From NCBI GenBank assembly GCA_050084515.1, contig CM114272.1:558001-622000 (forward strand): 64,000 nt of DNA, given 5' to 3'. Each line of letters opens with the position of its first letter. Position 1 is the stretch's first letter. Below are positions 1 to 12,030 of the stretch, one piece after another. Both the position numbers and the translations under genes were made by a program. Under the pieces are notes generated by a model. It saw only the letters and a program-made list of their open reading frames with translations. It was not told the origin of the DNA and made no database searches. This DNA comes from Blasia pusilla (taxonomy: Eukaryota > Marchantiophyta > Marchantiopsida > Blasiales).

Positions 1-318
1 GATTCCACGGTTGCAAAGCTAAGACAGCAAATAGCTCAAAACTTTAGCAGTAGAGGTTGCAGGTATGCAAGGGAAGAAAGTCGTGCTGCTACGAGCAGGT
101 TTCATCTCAGTCAAGAGGCCATCAATACCATGTAAATTTTATTTACATGAGTGTACCCTCACCGGGTCGCCTAATGTCAGAAAGAAGATCCACGTAAGCA
201 GAGGTCGTGCCTTCAAACAATGAAATGTGAAATAGGAAAACCTACCACCAACTGAATATTGTCCACCTAGGCGCATGGTGGCAGTGAAAGATTGGGTAAA
301 CCAACCTGAAAATCGTGC

Positions 319-498
319 AAGGGGTGGTGCGGCTCTGAATTCTCTGACTACGGTGAGCGGGGGTGGTGCGGCTATACAAAGATCACAAGGACCAGAGGCA
401 TGCATCAAGCAATCTATACACAAGCTGTCGAAAATAAGACCGGTAAGAAAGGGCAACGAGGTAAGGGTGCTCTGAATTCTCTGACTACGGTGAGCGGG
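319..498. repeat. Short direct repeat pair
   Basis: A 29 bp motif beginning CTCTGAATTCTCTGACTACG occurs at 333-361 and again at 470-498. A shorter GGGGTGGTGCGGCT motif occurs at about 319 and 360. No convincing coding frame covers the area. It may be the edge of a larger dispersed repeat. Confidence 0.7.
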
Positions 499-639
499 TA
501 AGAAGGGCTATAATGAAAAAAGAAGACAAAACATAAAGAAGCTAAAATGGAGAGCGCATATTTGGACATACTTGAATGATGGAAAGTATTCCAGTAAAAG
601 CAAGATGTTCGATCGGCCGAGTGTTTTGTCACACCTTCG

Positions 640-2740
640 TCACTAACATTCGCCTTTGTCTTGCTTTCATAGAGAGGAGAGCTGAGCGGAAATGTTGGTG
701 AATCTATTCCATGTGTTCCAAACCGTAGCTAATCGTCTTTGCTTGACCTTGACCGCGAACACTGGAGGATTCGCCACTTTTGCTTCACTACGAACGAAAC
801 TTTGAGCCCGAGGGTTGTTTGGAAGGAATTCCAACGTATTCAGGGTCAACATTTACTGCGCCGCACTCCTTCAGCAAGCTCTCTCACCACTCTCATCCCA
901 ATCGGAAAGTATTCCAATAAATGTAAGTCGTTCAATCTCCCCAAATGTTCGTCACGCCTTAGTCACTGACATTCGCCTTTACTGATAGCGGAAGTGTTGG
1001 TGTCGTATTTCACTGACAGCGGAAGTCTTGGTGAAGCTATTCCATGCTTTCCAAACATTAGCTAAACCTCTGCTTGAACTCGACGCAAATACTGGAGGAT
1101 TCGCCACTTTTCCTTCAGCATGAACCAAACTTCGAGCCTGAAGATTTCTGGGAAGGTATTCCAACGTGTCTCCTGTCGCGGCCGGTGTGCGCTCGAGGGC
1201 CAAGTTCACTGTCGCCACACCCTTTCCTCACTCTCTCTTTCTTTTCTCTCTCGTAGCCCGTTGCACATCTCTCTTTACGTCGTGTCTCGCCTTGTCCCGC
1301 ACCCCCGCTTAGTCACTAACATTCGCCTTTACTGACAGCGGAAGTGTTGGTGTCGTATTTCACTGACAACGGAAGTCTTGGTGAAGCTATTCCATGCTTT
1401 CCAAACATTAGCTAAACCTCTGCTTGAACTCGACGCAAATACTGGAGGATTCGCCACTTTTCCTTCAGCATGAACCAAACTTCGAGCCTGAAGATTTCTG
1501 GGAAGGTATTCCAACGTGTCTCCTGTCGCGGCCGGTGTGCGCTCGAGGGCCAAGTTCACTGTCGCCACACCCTTCCCTCACTCTCTCTCTCTTTCTTTCT
1601 CTCTCTCGAGTCGTTGCACATCTCTCTTTACGTCGTGTCTCGCTTGTCCGCACCCCGCTTAGTCACTAACATTCGCTTTCTCGCGTTGAAGTGTTGGTGT
1701 CGTATTTCACTGACAGCGGAAGTCTTGGTGAAGCTATTCCATGCTTTCCAAACATTAGCTAAACCTCTGCTTGAACTCGACGCAAATACTGGAGGATTCG
1801 CCACTTTTCCTTCAGCATGAACCAAACTTCGAGCCTGAAGATTTCTGGGAAGGTATTCCAACGTGTCTCCTGTCGCGGCCGGTGTGCGCTCGAGGGCCAA
1901 GTTCACTGTCGCCACACCCTTCCCTCACTCTCTCTCTCTTTCTTTCTCTCTCTCGTAGCCCGTTGCACATCTCTCTTTACGTCGTGTCTCGCCTTGTCCC
2001 GCACCCCCGCTTAGTCACTAACATTCGCCTTTACTGACAGCGGAAGTGTTGGTGTCGTATTTCACTGACAACGGAAGTCTTGGTGAAGCTATTCCATGCT
2101 TTCCAAACATTAGCTAAACCTCTGCTTGAACTCGACGCAAATACTGGAGGATTCGCCACTTTTCCTTCAGCATGAACCAAACTTCGAGCCTGAAGATTTC
2201 TGGGAAGGTATTCCAACGTGTCTCCTGTCGCGGCCGGTGTGCGCTCGAGGGCCAAGTTCTTTGTCACCACACCCTTCCCTCTCTCTCTCTCTTTCTTTCT
2301 CTCTCTGAGCCCGCTGCACATCTCTCTTTACGTCGTGTCTCGCCTTGTCCCGCACCCCCGCTTAGTCACTAACATTCGCCTTTACTGACAGCGGAAGTGT
2401 TGGTGTCGTATTTCACTGACAGCGGAAGTCTTGGTGAAGCTATTCCATGCTAAACCTCTGCTTGAACTCGACGCAAATACTGGAGGATTCGCCACTTTTC
2501 CTTCAGCATGAACCAAACTTCGAGCCTGAAGATTTCTGGGAAGGTATTCCAACGTGTCTCCTGTCGCGGCCGGTGTGCGCTCGAGGGCCAAGTTCACTGT
2601 CACCACACCCTTCCCTCACTCTCTCTCTCTTTCTTTCTCTCTCTCGTAGCCCGTTGCACATCTCTCTTTACGTCGTGTCTCACCTTCGAGCCTGAAGATT
2701 TTTGGGAAGGTATTCCAACGTGTTTACGGTGAAGAAAACC
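640..2740. repeat. Tandem array, ~330-355 bp units, about six copies
   Basis: The marker ACTGGAGGATTCGCC recurs at 761, 1091, 1441, 1788, 2143 and 2479, giving spacings of 330, 350, 347, 355 and 336 bp. The first unit is diverged, the middle four are nearly identical, and the last is truncated with a shortened join near 2690. Each complete unit carries a CT-rich run (for example 1221-1255 and 1577-1610). Similar 60-80 codon open frames recur on both strands in each unit, but the unit lengths are not multiples of three, so I read them as by-products of recent duplication. Confidence 0.9.
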
Positions 2741-2881
2741 CTAAGTGCAATCCTTCAGCAAACTCTCTCGCCACTCTCATGCGAAAATGGGCCCTCCCGA
2801 AGTGTTCTTCAGGGGAGGTCATTCATGGACATGTGTGAGCTCTCTCCACGCTTGGATGCCATTACTTCCAAATCCACACGT

Positions 2882-3390
2882 TCATAAGGTAAGCCAATAG
2901 GATTCGTCACACAAAGAATGTCTCGGATCAACCTTGGTGGCTTGGAGCGAGGTCATTGGTGGATATGCAGATCGAGCCTCCCGCCAAAAGTGGCAACCTT
3001 CATATATATGGCAGAGTGTGCAATACATTCCCCATAGTTGGCGAAGGGGGCGAAAGGATTCACTCGACAAATCAAGCGGCTCACATGCTTGCCCGCCATA
3101 TAATGGCATGGCATGGAGGTGAGTATATGGCATGGATGGGTGCATGAGTGATAGACATCCGACCTGCAAGGCGGATAACCGATCCGCAGGGCGGATAAGC
3201 GATCCGCAGGGCGGCATTTGGGACGTCGGCCGGAAGAAAGCTTCCGGCCGAATGGGATGTGGGGGAATCACGGGTTTCACCTGTGATTCCGGGTAAGGTG
3301 TAGGGTAGGGGGGGTTTTTGAGTTCCAGAACCCGGAGCCAATAAAGGCTCTGAGTTCTGAGACTACAGAGAGCCTTCTGCATACTACATC
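2882..3390 (+). repeat. Possible LTR end of a copia-type retrotransposon
   Basis: The stretch has a polyadenylation-like AATAAA (near 3343) and ends CCGAACCCTTACA. That is followed by GATGGTACAGA, close to the TGGTATCAGA start of a methionine-tRNA primer binding site but lacking one T. Upstream, at 3160-3215, short GATCCGC/GGCGGAT motifs are repeated. No 5' terminus or partner LTR is visible, so this is at best a solo or truncated LTR. Confidence 0.35.
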
Positions 3391-3399
3391 CGAACCCTT

Positions 3400-6300
3400 A
3401 CAGATGGTACAGATTTTTTCTTAATGTGTGGACTTACACTCTTATGTGGAAGCTTTGAATTACATATATACTATAGATATACAAGCACATATCTTCGAAT
3501 TCTGTAGACATTTAAGTATGTATTTATGAAGTGAGTCAATGTAGGTTGTCCTTTTCTGTACCATTCTCTTTGTGCTTCATTCTTCTATAGGTCCCAACAC
3601 CGTAAAATGACATATGTCTTACATCCATTACCTCAGCAAACGCATTTTCATGTATTCCTTATTCGTAGCTTCAGTTCGAGTATTTTATCTTATTGTTTTT
3701 TATATTCATGGGAATATGTTAAACTTTAAGTGTGTATTTCATCTTGTGGTTCTTTGTCCTAGTAATATTTTGTGGAAATGAAAATGAAAATTAAAATAAG
3801 TCATAAATGAAAAATATAATGAAAATTTGAGATTGAAATTAGAGTGTTGACAAATAAGTAGTAAAATAAATTTATACTTAAATATATGATGAGGTAAAAG
3901 ATTGGAATTTTGATTTTTAAAAATACTTTACTTTAATCTTTTCCCTTATTAATCATCAAAGAAAAGATTATTCTTATTTTTCCAACCCCCATCCTTATTA
4001 AGAAAAAGAAAACCTTATTTCGATCTAAATAATCTTTAGAAATTCCCTCTAAATTAAAAATAGAAAATACACAAATAAATTGTATTATCACCATTATTTC
4101 GGAAAAAAAAAGAATATAAACTATTCTACTATTATCTACTTCGCGTTTTCCTAGTTAATATATGAATTTCCTTCCAAAATTAACTTGAAATTAAATTTTA
4201 TAAATATATCTTGAATATTTAAATAAGAAAATGAATATGAAAATATCCCAATTTTTCCATCAATATGTTTTAATTTAAACTTATTAAAATTATATATTTT
4301 TATTAAAATCAATTTTCTGTTCAAGTTGAGATATAGTGGAGGGAAAATTAAAAAACAGAAAATTTCCACACATGGGGAGTACTTGAATGCTTCATACATG
4401 GCCTTAGTTGGGAGCACATAAGCTTCCAAGTTCCCACGCGGCCTTCTTTGGGAGCTCTAGCCAAGGCCCTTAATAGTATGATGGTTGATTTGGCAAGGCA
4501 ATCATTAGTCCTAGCCAGGGACACGAAACGTATAATATGCGCACCTATCTGCCATACTTACCTACATCGTCTTACAAAAACACATGAATAATTAAATTTC
4601 CGATATCCTAAACTAAAATATGAAATTCAACAAAAGAATCCTCCAAAACGATATTCACCTATTTTCTATTACTCTCAAAATTCTTCACATCAAAAGAGAA
4701 ATATTTTTTATTTTCCATAGGTAGTTTATAAATTAGATGTAAATTAGAGATATGCGAAGTGCATACTTCACAAATTCCCTATTGTATCATTTACAATAGT
4801 ACCAATTTTGTCAAATTTGGTAAATGAATTTTTTTTGGGATTCCAAACCATAAAATTTTCAAATTCCCTTCAAATTGGGCTTGTTCATAAAATTACAATT
4901 TAAACTCGTTTAATTTGAATCATAATCTTCCTCATTGCAACAAGTCTGTACATCCATTCCATTCATTTTTCTTTGGTTGCAATTGAGTTGCTTATTCCAC
5001 CTTGATTTTTATTTCATAATTCTTCTCGACATCTTGGGCGTGCGATAATTTCCAATAGAATCACTCACAATCAACCTGGAAAATTATGCCAAATTTCCAA
5101 AGACGTCCTTCTGGTCAAACATTCAACATTTTTTGATGTATTTGGGATAATTGTTGGGAATAAAATTGTGTTAGTGTGAGTCGGATGACCATACCTTGGA
5201 AAAAATTCATGATGAAATCCTCGCGAGCATACGAGTCACTAATTAGATCTTTTGTGATGAACATGTGCACATACAATAGCCACCGCATGAAATTAAATGA
5301 GATCACCATGTCATGTTGTTTCTGGCCATCTATATGTGGGGAAAGTGAGGAACGAGGTTGAAATGTTCTCTTGGAGGTAGCCCTATAATTTGTCGTGTTG
5401 AAATGTGTCCAACTATGGTAGAACTCCTACCGATGGAATTGGATTTTATTAGGCATTTAGAATTCTAGGTATGAATGAGCTCTGACCCACCGCCTATCCT
5501 CCAAGATTCTTCAAAGTCCTATCATATAGTAACCTATGGAAGGAGTTGTTTTTGAATTGGATCTTAAAATTCATCTAGAACTCTAGTTCTAGATGAATTT
5601 TAACCCACTTGCTATCCTCCTTGGATTTGAAAACTCCCTTGACAATAGCTCTAGAATTTGCACGGAAGGACCTAAACACCAATTTCTACATTCCTGGTGA
5701 ATTAAAACATTTCTGGGTTTTCGACTTTCTTTAAGTCATGCTTACAAGTAAAATAAGGACTTAAGTTCATTTAAATATGACCATCTATTCAAGTTCTTTT
5801 GCAACCAATCAAGTCTCTTTAAGTCGCCGATAGCCTAGATAGTATGATCTTGAAGTTAAAACGTTAAGAATGATGTTGACACTGTTTATTTTGTCGTTTC
5901 TTTGGATATCTCGGGAGAGCAAAGCCTAGCACGTGATTTGGTTTAAGTCGTTTTACACCCCTCACAGCAATATTTGCAATTTATTTTGCGACTTCACAGT
6001 AAAAGAGGTGGCGGATGATTGAATGTGTAATTTGCCAAGGTCCGTGCGTTTGTCAGCCAAATCAGAGCTTAAGACCCAATTCCAAAATATTCTCAAGTAA
6101 AGAAACAAATAATCTTGGCCTCATGGACCCTCTGCCCCAACCCCACTTCTCCCTAGCGAGCAAGAATCTATAAAGTTTTATTGTTGGTAGACCTATTACT
6201 TCTTGCCGAAGGAGTTTTTCGGGCTTTGGAATACATCCTACTTACATTTCTATGACATTTGGAACTATTTTTCCACTGGAAGGTTATTCAATGGCATTTG

Positions 6301-6480
6301 GAACTAGAGTTCCAAATGAGCTCGATAGTATTTGGTTTCTCCCGGTCAAGATAGCCCTGAAGTTGACAGCGCAATGTGTTGGTTCAGCCCTTAAGAAGCT
6401 CTCACTGAGTGCCAAGAAAAAGAAATTGGAACTCTAGTTCCATATAAGCTCAGAACTATATTTGTTGCCAACCCATTGGG
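3400..6480. other. AT-rich spacer, no gene recognised
   Basis: This is mostly AT-rich sequence with only short open frames that resemble nothing I know. Near 5570-5600 a small inverted motif (TCATCTAGAACTCTAGTTCTAGATGA) is present. From about 6250 it shades into words used by the adjacent satellite, such as 'gaactagagttcc'. Confidence 0.6.
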
Positions 6481-9300
6481 ATCTTGGGAGCATGTCGTTC
6501 GAACACAGTTTCAACCGAGGATGGATATTTCTCTCTGCTGGACGCCTTCTACGGCTGGAATTGGATCTTAGGATCCAATTTGACTCACACTAAGTTTGGC
6601 TTCAAATGACGTTCAACGGTTTCAGTAGTTTAGGACATAATGAGAACTAGGGTTCCGATTCTACACTTGTTGCCGATCTCTTGGGATGTAAGGAGCAGGT
6701 CATTCAGACCCATAATTCCAATTGAAAATTAGGAACCCTTACTAGACCCCTTTTGGGGTAGGAATTGGACTTCCGTTCCAATTGGACAACCAAAACTTAC
6801 GTTCTGATTCTACATTTATTTCTGACCTATTGGTATGCAAAGGAGCAGGCAATTTGCAACTACAGTTTCAATCGAGGATGAGGATTTCGCTTTATCGAAC
6901 GCCTTCTACAGCTGAAATTCGATCTTAGGACCCTATTAGACTTCAGCTTAGTTTGGATCCAAATGACCTTCAGCGAGCACGGGAGTCTAGGACAAAATCA
7001 GAACTAACATTCCGATTCTCCAATATCCGCCGACCTATAGGCAGGTAAGGAGCAGACCATTCAAAACTACAATTCCAATCGAGATGGGGATTTCCCTTTA
7101 CCGAACACCTTCTAAGGCCGGAATTGGATCTTAGGATCCAATTGGACTGCAACTTAGTTTGGCTCCAAATGATATTCAGCAGGCGCTGCCTACCTAAACC
7201 CTTTAGCAGGCGCTGCACTCAGGTAGACAATCAAAACTAGGGTTCCGATTCTACACTTGTTGCCGACCTATTGGGATGCAAGGATAAGTAGATTTGGAAC
7301 TATAGTTCCAATCAAGGATGGGAATTTCCTATGTCGGACTTCTACGGCCAAAATTGGATCTTAGGATCTAGTTGGATTCGGCTTAGTTTGGCTCCAAATG
7401 ATCTTTAGCAAGCACGGGAGTCCAGGACAAAATCAGAACTAACCTTCCAATTCTCCAATATCCGTCGACCTATTGGGAAGTAAGGAGCAGGCCATTCCAA
7501 ACTATAGTTCCAATCGAGGATGGGAATTTTCCCTTATCGGACGCCTTCTACGGTCAGAATTGGATCTTAGGATCCAATGGGACTCTGAATAAGTTTGGCT
7601 CCAAATGACCGTCAGTAGGCGCGGCAATCTGGGACACAATTAGAACTAAGATTTTGATTCTACACTTGTTTCTAACCTATTGGGATACACAGATAAGTAG
7701 ATTTGGAACTACAGTTCTAATCAAGGATGGGGATTTTCCTTTACCAGATGGAATTGGATCTTAGGATCCAATTGGACTTTGGCTTAGTTTCACTCAAAAT
7801 GACCTTGAGCGGACACGGGAGTTAGGAAACAATCAAAACTAAGGTTTCGATTCTATATTTGTTGCCAACCTATAGGGATGCAAAGAGCAGGCCATGCAGA
7901 ACAACAGTTCCAATCGAGGATGGAGATTTCCCATTACCGAATGCCCTCTTCGGTCGGAATTGGATCTTAAGATGCAATTGGACTCCGACTTAGTTTGACT
8001 CCAAGTGACCTTCTACGGGCATGGCAGTTTGGGACACAATCAGAACTAAGGTTTCGATTCCACACTTGTTGCCGACCTATTGGGATGCAAGGAGGAGGCC
8101 GTCTGAAACTATTGTTCCAATCGAGGATGAGTATTTCCCTTTACCGGATGCCTTCTGTGCTCGAAATTGGATCTTAGGATCTAATTGGGCTATGACTTAG
8201 TTTGGCTCCAAATGACCTTGAGCAAGCGCTGCACTCTAGGAGATAATAAGAACTAAGGTTCCAATTCTACACTTGTTGCCAACCTATTGGGATATAAGCA
8301 TAAGTAGATTGTGAACTATAGTTCCAATCGAGGATGGGGATTTTCCTTTACCGGACGCCTTTTGCAGCCAATATTTGATCTTAGGATCCAATTGGACTCT
8401 GGCTTAGTTTGGCTCCCAATAACCTTCACCGAGCGCGGGAGCTTGGAACAAAATCAGAACAAACTTTCTAATTCTCCAATATCCGCCGACCTATTGGGAG
8501 GTAAGGAGCAAGCCATTCAAAACTACACTTCCAATCGAGGATGGGGATTTCCCTTTACCGGACGCCTTCTCCGGCCTCAATTGGATCTTAGGATCCAATT
8601 GGACTTGACTTAGTTTGGCTGTAAATAACCTTCAGCAAGCGCTGCACTCGAGAGAAAATCAAAACTAAGGTTCCAATTCTACACTTATTTCTAACCTATT
8701 GGGATGCAAGGATAAGGAGATTTGGAACTATAGTTCCAATCGAGGATGGGGATTTTTTATGCTCGGACACCTTCTACGCCCAGAATTGGATCTTAGGATC
8801 CAATTGGATTCCGGCTTAGTTTGGCTCCAAATGACCTTGAGCGAGCACGGCAGTGTGGGACACAATCAAAACTAAGGTTCTGATTCTACATTTGTTGCCG
8901 ACCTATTGAGATGCAAGGAGCAGGCCATTCAGAACTACAGTTTCAATCGAGGATGGGGATTTCCCTTTACCGGACACCTTCTGTGGCCGGAACTGGATCT
9001 TAGGATCCAATTGGACTTTAACGTAGTTTGGCTCCAAGTGACCTTCTGTGGGCATGGCAGTTTAGGACAGAATCAAAACTATGGTTCCGATTCTACACTT
9101 GTTGCCGACCTATTGGGATGCAAGGAGAAGGCCGTCCGGAACTTTTGTTCCAATCGAGGATGGGGATTTTTCTTTAATGAGCACCTTCGCGGCCGAAATT
9201 GGATCTTAGGATCCAATTGGACTTAGTCCAAGTTTGGCTCCAAATGACTTTCAACGAGCAAGGCAGTTTGGGACTCAATGAGAACCAAAGTTCCGATTCT
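6480..9300. repeat. Satellite array, ~205 bp unit, about 13 copies
   Basis: The core TTGGATCTTAGGATCCAATT recurs, with changes, at about 6562, 6907, 7127, 7347, 7560, 7747, 7962, 8168, 8371, 8581, 8787, 8997 and 9203, a spacing of roughly 190-220 bp. Each unit also carries 'TTCCAATCGAGGATGGGGATTT', 'CCTATTGGGATGCAAGGA' and 'CTTAGTTTGGCTCCAAATGACC'. The core is an imperfect palindrome around GGATC/GATCC. Some units are nearly open (8311-8613, 8906-9226), but frames are not kept across the array. I treat it as non-coding satellite. Confidence 0.9.
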
Positions 9301-9669
9301 ATAATTATTTCCGAAAAAGGGATCTGAGGAGCAAGCTTATTGGAACTAAAATTCTAATTGATCCAGAGGATAGCAACGTTGAGGATGCAAGCTCTACAAT
9401 AAGAAACTGGACACACATATCACATAACAAGTCCATCGCACGATCATTAGATGATAGTTAATATGCTTATTGAATAGATAAGATTTGGAACTCAAGTTCC
9501 AATTTGGAATGATTTAAAAATATCCCCGAATATCACATGGCTTCACAATCTTTAGCTTACACTTTCTGCAATATGTTACAATTCTCACAATCTTAGCTTC
9601 CATTCTATGCAATAGGTTACAATTCCCGTCGTACATGACTACAAATATCTAGTACGAGAGAATTTACAA

Positions 9670-10137
9670 TTTGTGACAATACATTTCCAATTGGAAGAGA
9701 TTCTCATCCGTTGCTATGTATGTGAGATCGACGTGCTCAAATCTGGGAAACATACTTCCTTAATCCATCTGCTTCAATATGCTATATTTCACGTTCTATT
9801 TACAAATGTACTCAATGGCATCAAAATAGTCAGCTACCTATTATCCTTTATGAGGTATATTCCTCCTCAATTGCAAGAGTCTCTCATCCGTGACAAGGTT
9901 GGTAATTTCCTTCTGAACCTCACAGATATACTTATTGAGTCCATTGGCAAAGTTACTCAAATTAAACCTTCCCTTTCTCGGAATGAGAACAATCCTCGTG
10001 AAATCAATTTAGAGATCTTTCTTCAGGGCGTGGCAGATAGCTTGGAACTTATGGTAATTCTTCTTTGATACTCCTCGTCCAAATTGCATAGATCCACATC
10101 CCACTCCTTAGCCTTTGCGATGATGTAGTCGAAAAGA
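9670..10137 (-). pseudogene. K1 host gene: exon tail downstream of the element 1 insertion
   Basis: On the minus strand the frame interrupted by element 1 resumes immediately left of the insertion. Codons reading FDYIIAKAKEWDVDLCN run from 10133 to a TGA near 10023. Homologous-looking coding sense continues in a shifted frame ('FQAICHALKKDL') and then at 9990-9830 ('RKGRFNLSNFANGLN', 'TDERLLQLRRNIPH'). A similar 'TDENLFQLE' motif lies near 9700. The function is unknown. This is the downstream part of the kinase-bearing gene whose other exons lie at 19514-24231. The frameshifts suggest the copy is decaying. The same DNA has a 131-codon plus-strand open frame (9673-10068), which I regard as a shadow. 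Confidence 0.55.
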
Positions 10138-10533
10138 TGTCATGACCATACGGATTATGTCGTAGAGTATAGTGTGCCCTTATGTAGGGCCGTAGTGTCT
10201 AGGTAGGGATACGGTTTCATACATAGGGTTGGGGGTTTCTCCGTTGAGGATAACTTTTCCAGTAGGGCCCGCCCTTAGGTTGGAGGATATAGTGTGGACT
10301 AACTATTCTTTGAACTAACTATAATTTCAAATTATAGTTAGTGTACTCAAAGAATAGTTAGTTCTTTGAGTTGAGCCTGTTGCGTTGGTAGTTAGCCTTG
10401 GTAGTGAGTAGAGCTCTTGGCTATGGTGGTTCCCGCAAGCTTTGATCTAGATTCTCCCATCGTGGAGTGGGTTTGGCTCGATTTTTTGTGATTCTATAAG
10501 TGTTTTATGACAGGAGGTCTTTCACGGATCTCA
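10138..10533 (+). repeat. Element 1 terminal repeat A1 (5' end)
   Basis: A1 matches A2 at 19040-19406 over almost all its length, apart from the hairpin insertion at 10298-10362 and scattered, mostly transition changes. It starts TGTCATGACC. After A1 the sequence reads CTCAAAGAACTGGAG. I see no standard tRNA primer binding site there and no copy of block B. Confidence 0.85.
10298..10362. repeat. Long hairpin unique to A1
   Basis: ACTAACTATTCTTTGA (10298-10313) pairs with TCAAAGAATAGTTAGT (10347-10362). The inner arms ACTAACTATAATTT (10314-10327) and AAATTATAGTTAGT (10329-10342) pair perfectly around one C. Together this makes about 30 base pairs of stem with a small GTAC bulge. A2 has only the right-hand arm, so the left side is an extra inverted copy in A1. 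Confidence 0.9.
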
Positions 10534-12030
10534 CTCAAAGAACTGGAGTAGATCGATGGTAACTTCGATCATGGATCAGTAGGATCTGTTTAGGGTTGAT
10601 TGTGTGCTCAGCCGTGGATGTTTGTGGCTTGTGGCCTATTTTGGAGGTGTGCATCTAAATCATGGTTGATTGGGAAAGAAGCGCCTTGCTAAGAGCTTTC
10701 CAATGCACTTTAGATCGCCAGATTTCGTCAAGGGAGTTGGAAGCTATCAAGGATTGAAGATTCTGGTTTGTGTTCAACGGTTTTTTGATGTGGAGAGCTT
10801 GGGGTGCGGAAGCTTTGTTGAAGTTCATCCAGATTGGATGAGAGGTTCTTGTTGCTATCTATATTGTGATCTCATGTGAATCTATCTGCTTGAGTGTGTG
10901 GAGCATTGCAGATTTCAGTGTGCATGAATCTGGGCGGAAGCGCTGTCGGATTTGCGATTTTGGAGGTGTATGGATAGCAAGTTTGCCTGATTTTTAGCTC
11001 CGAGTACAGAGCTCGGTTGTCGCTGATTTTTTGTGGAGAGATAGCTATGGTGGCCAATTGAATTCTGGTTGAAACAAATTCAATTTTGGTCGAGGATTTG
11101 TGGAGTAATTGCTGGTCAAAATTTCTCGGACTAGCTCAAGGTCTATGGTGGACAGTAGATCGGAGGGGCTCGTTGGTTGGTGACTCGTCTGTTGTTGGAG
11201 ACGCGTATCCCATTGTGGGCACCCTGGTTGGGCCTCTCTCCATAGCAAAGCATGGTGAAGCATGGTGAACGGGGCATGTCTCGGCGTTTTGAGGCTTCGA
11301 GGCAACTCGTGGTAGCTCGGGGCGAGTGGGCGTGAGAGGCACAGAGTAAGGAGCAAGGAGCAAGCAAGCTTGGACGTTAGGCAATTTTTGCAGGATTTGT
11401 GAGTTGAGTGTTGCATAACTGGTCACCCATCTTTGGGCTATTCTGTCTTGAAGATGCTTAATTGCTGAGTTCTTAACTATGCCAGTGTACACTGGTGTAG
11501 CTCATTTTGGTATTATTTGGAGATGTGTTAGGCGCTTTATCCATCTCGGGTTTTTGGTTGATGGACCTCTAGCCCATAGTATGGTGTGGCCTCTCCATGC
11601 AGGTGATATTTTCAAGTACTACGAGTGCGACTAGCACGTCATCGACCAGCGGCGGAGTAGCTAGTGCGTTAGAATTGTGTGGTTGGTTCTGTGGATTCAC
11701 AGGGCGCCACGTTGGGTGGATTGTATTACCTTGATTTCAATTTGCGATTGGAGGGTTGTCGTTGGAATTCCTGTGTTTGGATCCCCTCCATCGTTGCTTC
11801 TTGATTGCGCGCCCATTGTTAGGGTTGACTCTCATTTCCAGAGTAGTTTTATTCCTGTGTGCTACCGGTAGTGAGGTTGGAGTGATGACGAGTAGACCGT
11901 GGGAGGCTTCTTGTGGTGATGACAGGTTAGGTTGCCCACACCCATAACTAGTAGAGCTAGAATAGTACAGCGACATCGACGTCACTTGGTTACTTACTGG
12001 TGGTGATTTGGTGGTGATGCGGCATCGGCG
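10534..12030 (+). other. Element 1 leader, no gene recognised
   Basis: This is 1.5 kb between A1 and the first Gag codons. Open frames on either strand are short and resemble nothing known. Element 2 has a leader of similar length (56384-57979) that is not obviously alike, so this is probably untranslated leader and packaging sequence. Confidence 0.6.

Noticed and set aside
979-2606. Repeated ~79-codon minus-strand frames and ~60-80 codon plus-strand frames in each 350 bp unit
   Set aside because: They recur because the DNA unit is duplicated. Unit lengths are not multiples of three, both strands are open, and no domain is recognisable.
2882-3382. A 166-codon minus-strand open frame
   Set aside because: It lies in what looks like LTR sequence with short tandem motifs and resembles no protein I know.
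6480-9300. CRISPR array
   Set aside because: Units are about 205 bp with related sequence throughout, not short identical repeats with unique spacers, and the genome is eukaryotic.
9673-10068. A 131-codon plus-strand frame
   Set aside because: The minus strand of the same DNA continues the K1 exon in frame across the element 1 insertion, so the plus frame is probably a shadow.
10138-10533. Calling A1/A2 ordinary LTRs of element 1, ending at 19406
   Set aside because: There is no target duplication outside A2. AAGA and exon continuity place the end at B2 (19513).
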